64,000 nt of DNA from the NCBI GenBank assembly GCA_039090855.1, contig CM077024.1:68636594-68700593 (forward strand), written 5' to 3'. The stretch comes from Macrothele yani. Its lineage: Eukaryota > Arthropoda > Arachnida > Araneae > Macrothelidae. Every line of letters starts with the position of its first letter. Positions within the stretch are counted from its first letter, which is position 1. Position numbers and translations under genes: made by a program. Of the stretch, positions 11,460-23,721 are shown one piece after another. Under the pieces are notes generated by a model, which saw only the letters and a program-made list of their open reading frames with translations, ran no database searches and was not told where the DNA came from.

Positions 11460-13084
11460 TCGTTTCACCGACTGACGGATCAGGTTACATCGTGTTCTGA
11501 TCTGTTGACGTTCCTATTTGAGTATAGTTTATTCCTTGCAAGTGTCGCGACGAAAAAATTTGGGAAACGCAATGCCACGGCAGTTTCCCTGGTTATATTC
11601 GTGTGTGAGTGTGTGTAGCACAATGGCAATGCCTTTTTTTAACATACCATAGAAATGTGATTATGTAAATGTACACTCACAACTTTACGGTAACATCATG
11701 TGAACTCTACGAAATTACCCTAACCTCCCGTACGTCATGTATGACGCAAACAATAGCTCGTGTCTACGTATATGGTTTTATAAGGCTGATATGGTTCGAC
11801 CGTATTGCCCGATCAGCTCTGCCACTTCTATTAAAATGTTTGAGATTAACCAAAGCTTTGACCCAGAAAAAGATCAGTTAATTATTCAAGCTTCCATTGA
11901 GAACATTGCTGCAGATTATTTACACAAAAAATTTCAAAAAAAAAAAAAAAGCAAAGAAAAGAAAGAGAGAAAAAAAGAAAGAAGTTAAGTAGAAAAACGA
12001 AGCTGACATCATATGCAAATAGCATCTGCATTTTATTAAAATGATGACTGAATAACTTTTTGTGAAAGGTTCAAGAAAATGGTGCAAACGTGATATGAAG
12101 TCTGTACTTACGTTTCATTAAATTTGTTTTTTTTTAGTGATTCCCTTTCGTCAAATATTCATAGAAGAGACATTGTCACTATTACGCGATTATTTAAATT
12201 ACCTCAAGCTCCCTTAATGTACAGATGTTTCTTAATTTCGTAAGGAAAAATTGTTGTGCCATAAAAAAATAATTTTCCCCAAAACTTGCTTAGTGTTCCA
12301 GTTGCTAAAATGGTACTGCTAGTTTCTTTAAAACTTATAATTTGAAAGAGAGGTTAATAGAAATTTGAAGAGCTTTGTTTTTTGCAACTTTAAAAAATGA
12401 GGCTTTCCAAAGGAAATGCGCATGCTTAGAGTTATGATCTGCTGGAAGAAAAACTGAGACCCTATGTCTCTTCTGCCCCTCAAAAAGAGAAAAAGAATAA
12501 AACTCTAATACTCCTCGAAACCTAAATGGAAGAAACATGTAGTTGACGTGACATAATTTAGAAACCTTTCTCTTCCATGACGTGAAAAGATTGAAAAGAA
12601 AGTGAACTGTAAGTGAAAGCGCGATAGTGAAGAAAATATGGAAAAACAACACACAATAAAAACTTCCTGTTCAAAGAAGTACGAACGATAACGGATCTTG
12701 TTAGGGACACAGTGTCTACCTGATTCCAGGAGAAGCACATAAAGGACGCTGAAACGTGAGTGCCATAGAAAGAATGTGAACCAAAAGTTTCTCCGTGAAG
12801 GCAAGAATATCTCTCGGTTGGTGGGAAGCCATATCTTGAAAGGCGAACACCAAATTCACACAAGAAAAGTATTCTTCATCATGAAACCGGAAATATGAAG
12901 TTGGAGACGTACTTTGTAGAAAGCCAAATGCGCAGCGTTTGGGTGAAATATAAAGAACAAAAATTCGCAGCACACAAAAATGAGCTTCTGAAATACTGGG
13001 AACATAAATTATTTAAAACTCTTGACTCCATGAAAAACAATTTAGAACACTCTTCGTGCAACGCATTTGACACACTGTAAAAAT
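11460..13084. other. AT-rich spacer
   Basis: No gene recognised. It includes a short A-rich low-complexity run (about 11937-11990). Several overlapping minus-strand ORFs at 12335-12973 show no domain. Confidence 0.4.
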
Positions 13085-13370
13085 GTTTTAAACCGTTTTC
13101 CAGGGTGCCAACATAAAACCTTAAAATCTACAGTTTTATGCGGTGTTGGAGCAAAGCTATAGCTTTGCTCCAACACAATCAACACATTTGTTCCAGCCAA
13201 ATTTTTGTGTTTTCTTGATTATTTGGACTGTAACTTGCTCCAGCCAAATTCTGTGCTTTTTTTTTTACGTTAAATGCAGTGTTGGAGCAAAGCTATAGCT
13301 TTGATTCAACACTGCATAAAACTGTAGATTTTACGGTTTTGTGTTGGCTCCCTGGAAAACGGTTTAAAAC
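13085..13370. mobile_element. MITE or foldback element with nested palindromes
   Basis: Long terminal inverted repeats of about 65-70 bp (left from gttttaaaccgttttccagg, right ending ctggaaaacggtttaaaac) enclose a 286-bp non-coding element. Directly inside the left arm is a perfect 34-bp palindrome at 13143-13176 (centre caaagctatagctttg). An imperfect copy of it sits inside the right arm at about 13279-13312. There is no ORF and no known family was recognised. The terminal repeats suggest a non-autonomous DNA element. Confidence 0.8.
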
Positions 13371-15378
13371 CGTAAAATCTAGTCTTTTTTTTACAGTGCA
13401 GCACAGTATTATTATTCTCGTAGCGCAATTAAAAACACATCCATGTAAAGCAAACTTCGATGTCATGCTTCGGAAACTTAATCAATCTTTCATTCTCTTA
13501 AATAGCTTCAAGGAAACTGTCTTAGATAGAAATTTCATTAAGCAACCTGGATTATAATACAGTGTGTGGAAAGTCTTTATTCCTGTTCAAAGCTAAGTAA
13601 AAATATTTTCCGAATAACAGCAGAAATTAATTCAATGAAGACACAGTAGTTCTCACTGAAGGAATGGTTTGACCCAGGAAAGACACGGGCGCTTTATTTT
13701 CTTCTTCTCTGGTTTGCTTCTCATACTTCCGTACACCCAAATGAATTTTATTACAGTAGGTCCAACCCATCTCACAATACTCGGGTGAATACAAATATGT
13801 AGTAGTGGAATCAAGAAGATTATCTAGACAAGAAATCAATTAATTTACCTTAAAACTCTTAAAAAACAATCCTTGTCTTAGCATCACTTCTCTAAAATCT
13901 CGAGAGGCATGAATGGTACAGCACTCATATGTAGACTGTGAAGTAGTACTCTAATATCAATGAATTTACTTAATTAGCCACAACTATATTACATAGCTTT
14001 TATTCACTTCAGAGCAGACGACCTGGTTAGAAGTTTATCAAATTTCAAATAGAATAGGCGTTAGCTGTGCGGTCAGCATAACTGACAAAGTCACGGAATG
14101 TCCAGGATAACCCGATTAGCAACGTATTTGGCAGAATACCCAACATCTGTTTTCCGGTTCTGTTTGGTTCGTTACGTGGTTCTGGAAATCTGAGTTCATG
14201 ACCTGCAACATTTTTTTTAAGGAGAAATAGATCATCAGATTACTTAATCTATCCGTACCTCTTTAACTTGTGTTGAATTGCTGTGAACAGTGAAATGACA
14301 ATCCACGTCATTTCTACACTTTTGAAGCACAGTTTTCTGGGTACGTCGTGGAAGTGGACTCTTCCATTTCTCGCAGTAACTCTTTTTCTGAAAGCTTGAT
14401 TGGGAAAATAAACCAAAGTTGTGGGTTCATACTTTCCCACTAAGCTTCATGTAGGAAGACAGCAACCTAAAAGCAGCACCCCAAAGCAGGAATGAAATAA
14501 TTTCTTGGATGTTTTGTTTGTTGGCGTTCTTCCAAGGCTGCGTCCATTATTTTTGGTTCCAAGCTACAATTGCACAACAGTTGAACGACAAATACCAAAA
14601 GAAGAGAAGGGAAGAGGTACATGCTAGATCCCAGGACCGTCTTTAGACTTGTGCAAGCGAGGCTAACTAAACATTGATTAGCTTGAGCGTCTAGTAATAG
14701 CAAGTCGGTACTTACTCAAACTTCGATGTCTTTATTATCATCGAAAACGGGTCACTTTAGAATAATTAGTCAAATCACTTGCAGTGTGAAATGCTCTTCA
14801 AGGATAACAAACTTGGTAACAGATTAATACTTTCAGCTCGCAGATATGCAAACAGTGAACTTCTGCTAAACTCGAACCGGAAAATTGGAGACTCAAAACA
14901 TCGAACTAGTTACTCAAAACATTTAACGTAAAACAGAAGAATATCTCCGACGAGAAACAGTACTTTCACGAGAATCAACTAGAAAGCATCTTATCAAAGG
15001 CAGCTAGAACGCCCAACAGCTCGAAAGCAAGCCAACGTACTTTGTAAACATCGTTGTTATCTCTGTTGAACATTCACATCACTCTACTCCTGTGCTCAGT
15101 TGAGGTTGCAACGAGACATTCATTCGAAAAAGAAGTGCAGCGTTCACTTAGAAACAGTTTAAGGAGTAGGAACCAAAATTTACATAGATACAGCAGCTGA
15201 AAAGGAGAGTTATTAGACTACACGTCAGAATTTTTAGTATTAGTGTAATCTGTAAAGAAAGTTAAATTCACAAGGAAAAATATGATCATACTGAAGAAAT
15301 CAAAGAAAGCATGTAGGACATTTTCCTTGAAAGATCAAATTATGAATCACAGAGTACTGAAAACGTCAGGGGAACTAT
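13371..15378. other. Spacer without recognised features
   Basis: No recognisable coding region, RNA or repeat was found. The short ORFs lack motifs. Confidence 0.4.
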
Positions 15379-15381
15379 TTC

Positions 15382-15804
15382 GCTAAATTTAGGGCTACTG
15401 GTTCCAGGGGAAGGGAAATATCCAGTGCCGTAAGACAAACACAACATTCATGCCTCACCGGGATGCGAACCCATCCTGGGCAAATGGTCAGAAACCAGCG
15501 CTTAGACCACTGTACCAATGGGGCGGCGTGGGAGATATTACCTCACCGGGATGCGAACCCATCCCGGGCGAATGGTCAGAAACCAGCGCTTAGATCACTG
15601 CACCAATGGGGCGGCGTGGGAGATATTGCCTCACCGGGATGCGAACCCATCCCGGGCGAATGGTCAGAAACCAGCGCTTAGACCACTGCACCACTGGGAC
15701 GGCGTGGGAGATATTGTCTCACCGGGATGCAAAGCCATCCCGGGCGAACGGTCAGAAACCAGCACTTAGACCACTGCACCAATGGGGCGGCGTAGGAGAT
15801 ATTG
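15382..15804 (-). mobile_element. SINE-1 copy with four tandem tRNA-like heads
   Basis: On the minus strand the SINE body (15382-15452: complement of agggctactggttcc and taagacaaacacaacattca) joins a tRNA-like head. That head is repeated as four units of exactly 88 bp: 15453-15540, 15541-15628, 15629-15716 and 15717-15804. Each unit carries an A box (complement of cttagaccactgcacca) and a B box (complement of gggatgcgaaccc, varied to gggatgcaaagcc in unit 4). Only unit 1 is attached to a body. Confidence 0.9.
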
Positions 15805-15961
15805 AACAAATAACAGAGCACAGAAGATAAACTAGATCAAGAACAAGAAAGATCGGCGTACGTAGCCAGAATATTGTCAATAACATGACTGTAAAATTGT
15901 AAAGATTAAAAAATGCCAAGTTTAAAGCAAACAATGAAGAAATTCAGTTCATATTTATTAT

Positions 15962-17050
15962 ACACGGTCGAGTCACATTATTGTGACCACCAGCTAATAT
16001 CGAGAGTAACCGCCGTGTGCAGTGCGGACAGCAGCTAGACAGGCGGGGAGTGACTCAATAAGGTGCTGGAAGGTGTTCACAGGTATGTGGAGCCATGCTG
16101 ACTGCATTACATTTGACAACTGCTGGAGGGTGCACGGTGGTGGATCCATAGAGTGAACAACACGATCCAGGTGGTCCTATAGATGCTCAATTGGGTTTAA
16201 GTCTGGAGAATTAGGGGACCAGGGAAGTACTTTGAAGTCCTTCCAACAACTCTCGGACATTTCTCGCTATGCGACACGTCGAAATTGCCGTACTGGAAGA
16301 TCCCATCCGCCCCAGGGAAGACAATCAGCATGTATGGTGTACGTGATCTGCAAGGATGGATTCATAACGAACTCGGTCCATAGTGCCTTCCACATGTATC
16401 AGTGCACCGAGAAAATGCCACGAAAATATTCCCCAGACCACAACGCTGTCCTCACCAGCTTGTGTTCTGCCAGCAATGGTTGAAGAGTGATCGTTCTTCG
16501 ATGTTTCTCGCCTTATACGCCAACGTCCAGCCGTTCGATGAAGCAGAAAATGTAACTCATCGGAGAAGATAAACATTTGGCAATCAGCGGAGGTCCAATT
16601 CCGATACTTCCGTGCAAATGTAAGCCTTTTCTGCCGATGCACCTTTCTTAGCATAGGTGCAGCGACCATCCGCCTGCATCGGAGCTCCATATGCAGCAGG
16701 GTTTGCTGAAATGTCGTTTTAGACACACTTCCGATACCCCCTGGTTCATTCGGCCAGTTAGTTGCTCCACTGTAGCGAGTCGATCGGCCCTCACGCACCT
16801 TCAAAGTCGACGTTCACCTCTAACATCAACGGCGCGTGGTACTCCGCAGTTTCCACATCACCCATTCGCAATGGTGCCATTTCTCCAAGCATTTTACACT
16901 TTAACCACAGTAGCATGTGAGCAGCTTATAAACTGAGCTGTTTCAGAAATACTACCGCTTTTGACCCGAAAGCCTATAATCATCCCTTTTTGCAAATCTG
17001 ATAAATTGCTCCTTTTATCCATGACATAAACGAGTGGTATGTTTTTAGAT
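15962..17050 (-). mobile_element. Tc1-like transposon, related to the 1.3-kb element
   Basis: A terminal-repeat-like end is seen at 15962 (acacggtcgagtcacattat), similar to the termini at 1273 and 2497. The matching other end was not found near 17030-17060, so that terminus is lost or strongly diverged. The region between encodes a minus-strand transposase pseudogene. Confidence 0.8.
16000..17022 (-). pseudogene. Tc1-like transposase, inactivated
   Basis: The start is ATG at 17022 (MDKRSNLSDLQKGMIIGFRV), followed by HTH residues (SISETAQFISCSHATVVKV) and then a stop near 16900. A longer open stretch at 16804-16325 carries the first catalytic block FSDELHFLLH, with Asp present. The position of the second block reads FQYGNFDVSH instead of the usual QQDNAPCH form, so the second Asp is lost. 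The third block region is shifted (TQLSIYRTTW). Both frames and catalytic residues are broken. Confidence 0.82.
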
Positions 17051-17066
17051 CATGATCATGATCATA

Positions 17067-17874
17067 CACTGACTGAAAAAACAATCCCAACACCAAGAAG
17101 GGGTTGTGTTAGATAAACGACAGTTGGTAGGCGGTGAGAGTACATCTGTAAGATGACGTCTATGCGAATTTCGCGCTCGGCGCATACCTGTGGCGCTAGT
17201 AGCTCCCCTCGGAACATGCAAAGCAGGTTTGCTCTAAATACGCGCTGTAACGTTCGTGAGCGTTAGTTATCGTTGAGATTCAGCGTAATGTGTTGATGTT
17301 AGTCAAGAATGCTTTAAGAAGACGAAGAAGCCATTATCAACAGCTCACGGAGTTCGAATGAGGTCGTGTAATAGGACTACGAGAAGGTGGATTTTCTTTA
17401 CGCAATATTGCAGAACGACTTGGCAGGAATGTAGCCACCATGCATGATTGTTGGCAGCGGTGGTTAAGGGTAGGTACTGCCTCAAGAAGACCGGGTTCCG
17501 GCCGGCCACGTGGCACTACTGAAAGGGAAGACCGCTGTGTTTGGCGTATGGCCGTGCCGCATCGTACTGCGTCTGCGGCAGCAACTCGAGCTGCGGTTGC
17601 CACCACAGTGACACAACGAACCGTTACAAATCGGTTACTTGAAGGACAGCTCCGAGCCAGACGCCCTGTAGCGTGCATTCCACTTACTCCAAACCACTGC
17701 CGTTTGCGACGTCAGTGGTGTCAAGCTAGAGCTCATTGGAGGACGGAGTGGAGATCTGTTGTGCTTTCTGATGAAAGCCGGTTCTGCCTGGGAGCCAGTG
17801 ATGGCCGTGTGTTGGTTAGAAGGAGGTCAGGTGAGCGCCTGCAACCAACCTGTCTGCGGCAGTATTCAGGATAA
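17067..17874 (+). mobile_element. Tc1-like transposon, left half only (family C)
   Basis: The left end begins near 17067 (acactgactgaaaaaacaat, then caacaccaagaagg), similar to the family C termini at 55362-56790. The element stops abruptly at about 17874, after the first catalytic block. The second half of the gene and the right terminus are absent. Confidence 0.78.
17310..17874 (+). pseudogene. Tc1-like transposase, N-terminal half
   Basis: The frame reads RRRRSHYQQLTEFE, then TGA at 17359-17361 (CGA to TGA would explain it), then GRVIGLREGGFSLRNIAERL and on through 17440-17874. Both DNA-binding helix-turn-helix domains with the linker motif GSGRPRGTTEREDR are present. The first catalytic block reads LSDESRFCLGASDGR. 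The frame stops at 17872-17874 before the DNA-pairing block with the second Asp. It is a truncated relative of the transposase at 55.6-56.6 kb. Confidence 0.82.
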
Positions 17875-17879
17875 CTAAA

Positions 17880-20225
17880 GCATAGATCGAAACAGTTTAC
17901 AAAAAGTGACCTTTGAAGTCTTCGTTTTTGTCTCTTCAGTTTGAATGAGGAAATGTAAAAAATACTCATACATTTTAACCGGAAATAAGCTTTGAAAGTG
18001 ATTCCTACCACTCCAACAGTATCAGTCCTTTATCCGACACCACAGTTAAAGAAGCAACAGTTTGCCTGTATTCATGTGATAGATTAAACAAGCGTCACTG
18101 CATCTGCTTTTCTAAAGAGTTACAATAAACATTTTATGATTTAAATTCTAAGATAGAAAGCTTGAAATACCACATCACGAATCGTAAATATGGAAGTTCA
18201 TTTCTCGAATAACAGCCACAATTTAAATCGGAAAAATTCTGTAGAATGTTAATCAACACCATCATTTTCAATAACAAGAAGACTTATTGTAAGCATGGCA
18301 AAAAGAGAATGCAAGTTAATCTCGTAACTTCCACTGCGTACCATGACTGTGTTCGACAGCACAAAGAACATTTTGCACTAAAATTTGGGCCAATTGAAAA
18401 ATATTTTACTGGCTTCTTAAAGAATTAAATATCAGAAGTTCAATGAAAGAAAACCATCGGGTAGGAGAATTCCGAAGATTTTATCCTGTAAGCAATAATG
18501 TTTCGACAAAGCTATCACTGTTGAATTTGTTCAAGTGGACCAAGTTTGTAAGCTGGCTAAATGTGCTTATTTTAGTGCCAGAGGGAACTCAGACGAATTA
18601 CAAAATTTCTTAGGATGTACTGCTCCAACAAATTCAAATTTCAGCATAATGCTATAATTGTTGATATCAGAATTTAAGACATGGCAAACTTATAGGGATA
18701 GTATCGATGTCTTTTAGAATTATACGATTAGCCTCAAGAATAAAATGTATAAAAAATTCTATTCCCCGAAAAGCTGTTAAAATTTTAACTGAGATGAAGT
18801 TAAGTACCACAGATATACAAGAAAACATTGTGTATTTTAAAACCCTAAATTCGTGATTACTTTTACTCTTGTTGAGCGTGAAAATCAGGTAACCCTTAGC
18901 AGAATAATAGCAAATACATTCGTGAAATTTAATCTAATGTCGGTGTAGGATATTTCTCGCAAGATTGGATGAGATCAATACGAGATGTATATCTGATTTT
19001 CGTCATGTCTTTATTGAATGAAACTTATATTACACTTTAGCATTTTTAAGCTATTTGCACATATAAACCTCTAATCATGAAGATTTTTAATTTCTTCACT
19101 GCACAACAGGATTATCATCAACAGTTATTTTACTAAATCCTGACAGAAATGATAACTTTCTTAAAATGGATTTGTTTCTGAAAACTTTAGTCCTCGTGAG
19201 AAATTGAATTATATCGTATTATATCGTTAAGACACAAATGCATGTGCACAATCAGTAACAAAATGCTAGAGTATTCTCGAATAGTACGGGAAATTCTTCG
19301 CTGTGGGATCATTTATGTGACGCCTGTAAGTAAAAATTACAATTAAAAATTTTGTCCCATCACAATTTGTTATCTTCATCTTTTCCGATTTAATAACGCT
19401 TTGAAGAAAGGGAACCCCTAAACAAGAAAGTAATTGCATGTTGCCATCCACAGAAAACTCCAAAGATTACGTTCACCCACAGCAGGTGATCAGCGTGTGT
19501 GTGTGTGTGTGTGTGTGTGAACGTCAGGAAATACTACTCAGATTTTCTTTTCGACGTGAATCCATGAATTTCATCAAATCACCGTGGCAATGGAGAGTGC
19601 AAAGAGGCTAAAGAGAAAAGAAAAGCTTCAGGAAACATTCTCTTGCACCTGGTGCCTCTGTGTGTTTTGTTAGCGAAGCAGAACTTCTGCCTTAATTGAG
19701 GAAATGGAAAAGAAAGTTTTTCTTCCAGTTTCATTCCGTCTCCCTTTCGAACGATGATGAATTCTCAGTGGCACTTAGTGGCAATTCTCTGTGCTGCACA
19801 AAATTTAAATAATAACAGGAAACAACAGTTTACGGCAGTTCAATGGAAACATTGAAATGTATGTTCTTTCTCCTGTGGGCTCGTGGGGACTCTTCCGAGG
19901 TTCTGATAGCTGTTGCATTACACTGAAAATAAAAACATATTGCACCAGATAAAACTGCATCCTTTGAGCATTATGATGTACCTTACTTTGCGTAACAAGA
20001 TGTAAATCACAATGAAATTCAAACCTCAGGGCACTCGCTCTATAGGTATCCAATTGATAATAGCAGCTGTAAAAAGAAATTGCCGAAACAAATTGGAATC
20101 ATTCCAATTCTATCATAAAATATTTCCACAGCGACTTCATGGACTAATGCATTATTTCTGCAGTGGCATGCATCTTGGTCAATAGCCTGTTGCAAACTCT
20201 TGACAAGAAATATAAAACTTTCCTT
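17880..20225. other. AT-rich spacer with a GT microsatellite
   Basis: No gene recognised. It contains a (GT)n run at about 19494-19519. Confidence 0.4.
19494..19519. repeat. (GT)n microsatellite
   Basis: An uninterrupted dinucleotide run of 13 repeats. Confidence 0.95.
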
Positions 20226-20446
20226 CTTTGTTTTTTTGTTTTGTGGTTTAACAACCACCATGAGCAATTCAAAATTATAGAAGCCGTCATCATGAGCAAT
20301 TCAAAATTATAGAAGCAGCCGCCCGAAGCAAATTCAGTGCCGCTGGTTCAACCGTAAAGGCAAAGCCGAACATTACTTCTTCGGGACTCGAACTTATCGG
20401 TTCAATGGACAGAAGTCTCATACCACTTGGTCATAGCGGTGGCCAA
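20226..20446 (-). mobile_element. SINE-1, diverged copy
   Basis: The minus-strand copy ends with the tail side at 20226 (complement of gtggtttaacaaccaccatg). The B box lies near 20386 (complement of gggactcgaact) and the A-box side near 20420 (complement of ataccacttggtca). A 33-bp stretch containing gagcaattcaaaattataga is duplicated in tandem (about 20262-20315). Strong divergence suggests an old insertion. Confidence 0.7.
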
Positions 20447-20685
20447 AAACTTTGCTTCCTCTATTTTCCTGAAGGCATTTGTTCTTTCCAAAGGTGGTTG
20501 CTAATATCCAAATGATTTTTCCGGAAGTTAAAATTTAGTGTAAATCTGGAAAAGCATTTCTGTGTCTTAAAAAGATAAAATCAACTCTGGTTAATTAAAA
20601 TCCCTCTCTACCTGTAAATCAACACTTTGCACCTCACACATCTAACGATTACGTATGCCCAATCCTTTGTTGTGGACATAAACAG

Positions 20686-20688
<3 letters not shown>

Positions 20689-20720
<32 letters not shown>
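20689..20720. repeat. (GT)n microsatellite
   Basis: An uninterrupted dinucleotide run of 16 repeats. Confidence 0.95.
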
Positions 20721-20722
<2 letters not shown>

Positions 20723-20724
20723 TA

Positions 20725-21966
20725 CTTTTTAAACGAAAATACGTATGCATTTAAAGAAACATGCTAATATTTTTTTACTTTTTTTTACTAAGAATATTAC
20801 TCTGAAAGCTCGTGCAGTATCTCCGTTTGGTATAGAAAATATTATCAAACAATCACAGAAGACAAAGTCTTTATTCAAATAATCATTTTTTTCATTCTTT
20901 TTAGGGAGGGGAAACATGCATTTTTGTCAGTGTTACTCGAAATGTTTCTCGAAATCATGCTTGGTACAGCGATATTTATTTATTCATCATCTTCATTACT
21001 GTTCGTCGGGATTCCATAGCTGTCTCATTTCGAATATTAACAAAGGATCTCAGATCACTGAGTTTTTAGGTCAACATTAGCTTAGCAACGAATTACCACG
21101 ACAAATTCTTACACTGAATGCCTAAGCTTTAGCACCGGATGCGATATGCCTTTTTGTTAAACATGTTCTTTTATTGGTTCTGACTCCTACTTTTCCTGGA
21201 AAAAATAACCTGAGATTAACAATATGGATTCCATTTTGCCTTAGTTCCTCAAGTAGGTCGTTAATTCTGTCACATCTCCAAGAAAGGGTAAATAAACAAA
21301 ATGCTACATGGCACGATAACTTCCATTGTAACGTACTTGTGGGGCTTGCAACGAGATCACAAAAGTTTACACTCATCCAAATCTGCCTAGTACATGCTAA
21401 CAGGTCAAATTTATTTCATCTACACACACGCCCTTCGGGGTGGAGGACTATAACGTCCGCAATCGAATTAAGACATATTACTTGGAATTTATTTCAGTAC
21501 AAACAGGAAATATTTTAAGATATTAGAAAAGTCACATCGCATTGTGTGTCATATTTAAACATTTGTGCTATATGTTTCCATAACGCACTGCCCTGTGCAT
21601 AATATATGTCTAATCATGCTCGCAATATCAAGGCTCGATGTTATATTAAAACAGACCATATTTTCAAGGACATTTATTTGCTATTCTGTGATAAAATGTT
21701 TCTCGAAATCCCTTCTTCCGATCAAATTCCAAATTACGGAGACGCTACAAGTATTGACTTTCCTTGTAGCTGTTGGTAGCTGGGCGGTGTCGTGAAAAAG
21801 ACGATTTCCTACGTGAAATTCTTAAGAAATATATATTATATTGTCACAAGACACCCTTCAAAAGCAAATGAACGGATCCTCTGCGTTGTTAAGATGCGCG
21901 TTACAGCTACAAACGGTATAAAAACAAAGGAAGCAGGCGAATTTATCAAAAACGAATTGATCAAAG
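20725..21966. other. Spacer without recognised features
   Basis: No gene, RNA or repeat was recognised. The ORFs are short and lack motifs. Confidence 0.35.
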
Positions 21967-22182
21967 ACGAATTCATCGAAAACTATTCGTCGAATGGGAA
22001 TTCATCGAAAACAAATTTATCGAACGAACAATTTACCGAAAGGCGACTTTATCGAAAAAAGTAAAACGAATTCATCGAAACCGAATTCGTCGAATGCGAA
22101 TTCATCAAGAACAAATTTATCGAACGAGCAATTTAACGAAAGGCGACTTTTTCGAAAAAAATGAAACGAATTCATTGAAATA
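21967..22182. repeat. TCGAA-rich tandem repeat, about 99-bp unit
   Basis: Two units start at 21967 and 22066, with a partial third at about 22166. Each is built from variants of gaattcatcgaaaac, aaatttatcgaacga and gaaaggcgacttt. The dense, regularly phased TCGAA words give an internal periodicity of roughly 15 bp. The function is unknown. Confidence 0.8.
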
Positions 22183-22279
22183 GAGTTTAAGACAATTGGC
22201 CGCTAAATAGTTAGCCAAACGGACAAGTGCCGACACCCACTTTAGGGGCCGTATAAAAATTGCAGTTTCTTGGTTTTAG

Positions 22280-23625
22280 ACGTGCGCAAAGGCATAGGGA
22301 TTAATATTTAATCCCTTAGTTAAAGGGCAATAAAGCTAGTCTTTGCGTCAAAACCTTATGAATCTGAGCACGCCGCAATATACTCATAACGTTTACTTAA
22401 TAAATCATATTAGTAATGCTGCGCTTGTACTCAAGCATCAAATAATAACAAACAGGCCCAGGCGTTTTTAACAGTTTTTCTCCCGTCGTGCTAATATTCA
22501 TAACGTTTAGGTACCAAGTCAAGTTAGTATTGCTGCGCTTTTACTTAGGCATTAAATATTAACAAATAGGCCTAGGCCTAGACCTTTTTAACAGTTTTTA
22601 TTCGATTGTGCTCACATTCATAAGGTTTAGGCACAAGGCCAAGTTAGTATCATTCCGCTTTTACTTTGACATTAAATATAAATACTTTGGACTAGGCCTT
22701 TTCAACAGCTTTTATTCCATCGTGTTCATATTCATATGATTTAGAAACCAAGTCCAGTTACAATTTACTTAGGCATTAGATATGAATACCTTGGCCTAGG
22801 CTTAGGCCTTTTAAACAGTTTTTATTAGATCGTGCTCATACTCATAAGATTTAGACACAAGGTATAGGTAGTATTATTGCATTTAGGCATTAAATATTAA
22901 TACCTTGGCCCAGGCCTTTTTAACAGTTTTTATTCGATTGCGCTCATATTCATAAGGTTTATACACAAGGTCTAGTTAGTATCGTTGCACTTTTACTTAG
23001 GCATTAAATATTAATACCTAGGCCTAGGCTCTTTTAACAGTTTTTATTCGATTGTGCTGATATTCATAAGGTTTAGACACAAGGTCTAGTTAATGTTATT
23101 GCACTTAGACATTAAATATTAATACCTTGGCTTAAGTCAAGGCCTTTTTAACAGTTTTTTCCATCGTGTTCATATTCATAAGGTTTGGACGCCAAGTCAA
23201 GTTACTATTACTGCGCTTTTACTTAGGCATTAAGTATGAATACCTTGGCCCAGGCCTAGGCCTGTTTAACCATTTTTATTCCATCGTGCTCATATTTATA
23301 AGCTTTGCATCAAGTTAGTAATATTGCGCTTTTACTTAAAAAATATTTCATACACTTGAACAAAATTTGTCAGAAAGGCTTGGACCAAAGGCCTATTGAT
23401 TAATATTTAGTGCCTAAGTAAAAGTGAAATAATACTAACTTGACTTGGTATCCAAACCTTATACCAGCACAATGGAGTAAAAACTGTTAAAAAAGCCTGA
23501 GGCCTATTTTTTTAATATTTACTGCCTCAATGAAACCGCAATATTACTTAAATGACTTGGTGTCTAAACCTTTTGAATATGAACACGACGGAATAAAAAC
23601 TGTTAAAAAGGCCTAGGGTCAACTT
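22280..23625. repeat. Satellite array of 108-120-bp units with inverted flanks
   Basis: Nine direct units are anchored by a tcataaggtttagacacaag-like motif at about 22390, 22504, 22624, 22740, 22849, 22957, 23071, 23182 and 23302. Each contains ttttacttaggcattaaata and an aggcctaggcc-type palindromic core followed by tttttaacagtttttatt. One unit in opposite orientation precedes them (about 22284-22372) and about two inverted units follow (about 23380-23620). The array is non-coding. Units are imperfect, so it is not very recent. Confidence 0.88.
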
Positions 23626-23721
23626 TTAGGCAAATATCCATCTGGGTTCTGTCTACTTTGTGGCATACCTACCTCATAGGTTACGCACACATCAAAACGT
23701 CAAGTTGCAGCGATATGCCTT

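Noticed and set aside
12335..12973. Cluster of overlapping minus-strand ORFs of about 100 codons
   Set aside because: Three frames are open at once over AT-rich DNA, the peptides have no recognisable motif, and no splice or start context could be supported.
15463..15830. Overlapping ORFs with repeated peptide segments
   Set aside because: They are translations of the 88-bp tRNA-like SINE head array. The periodic peptide follows from the repeat length and the absence of stops.
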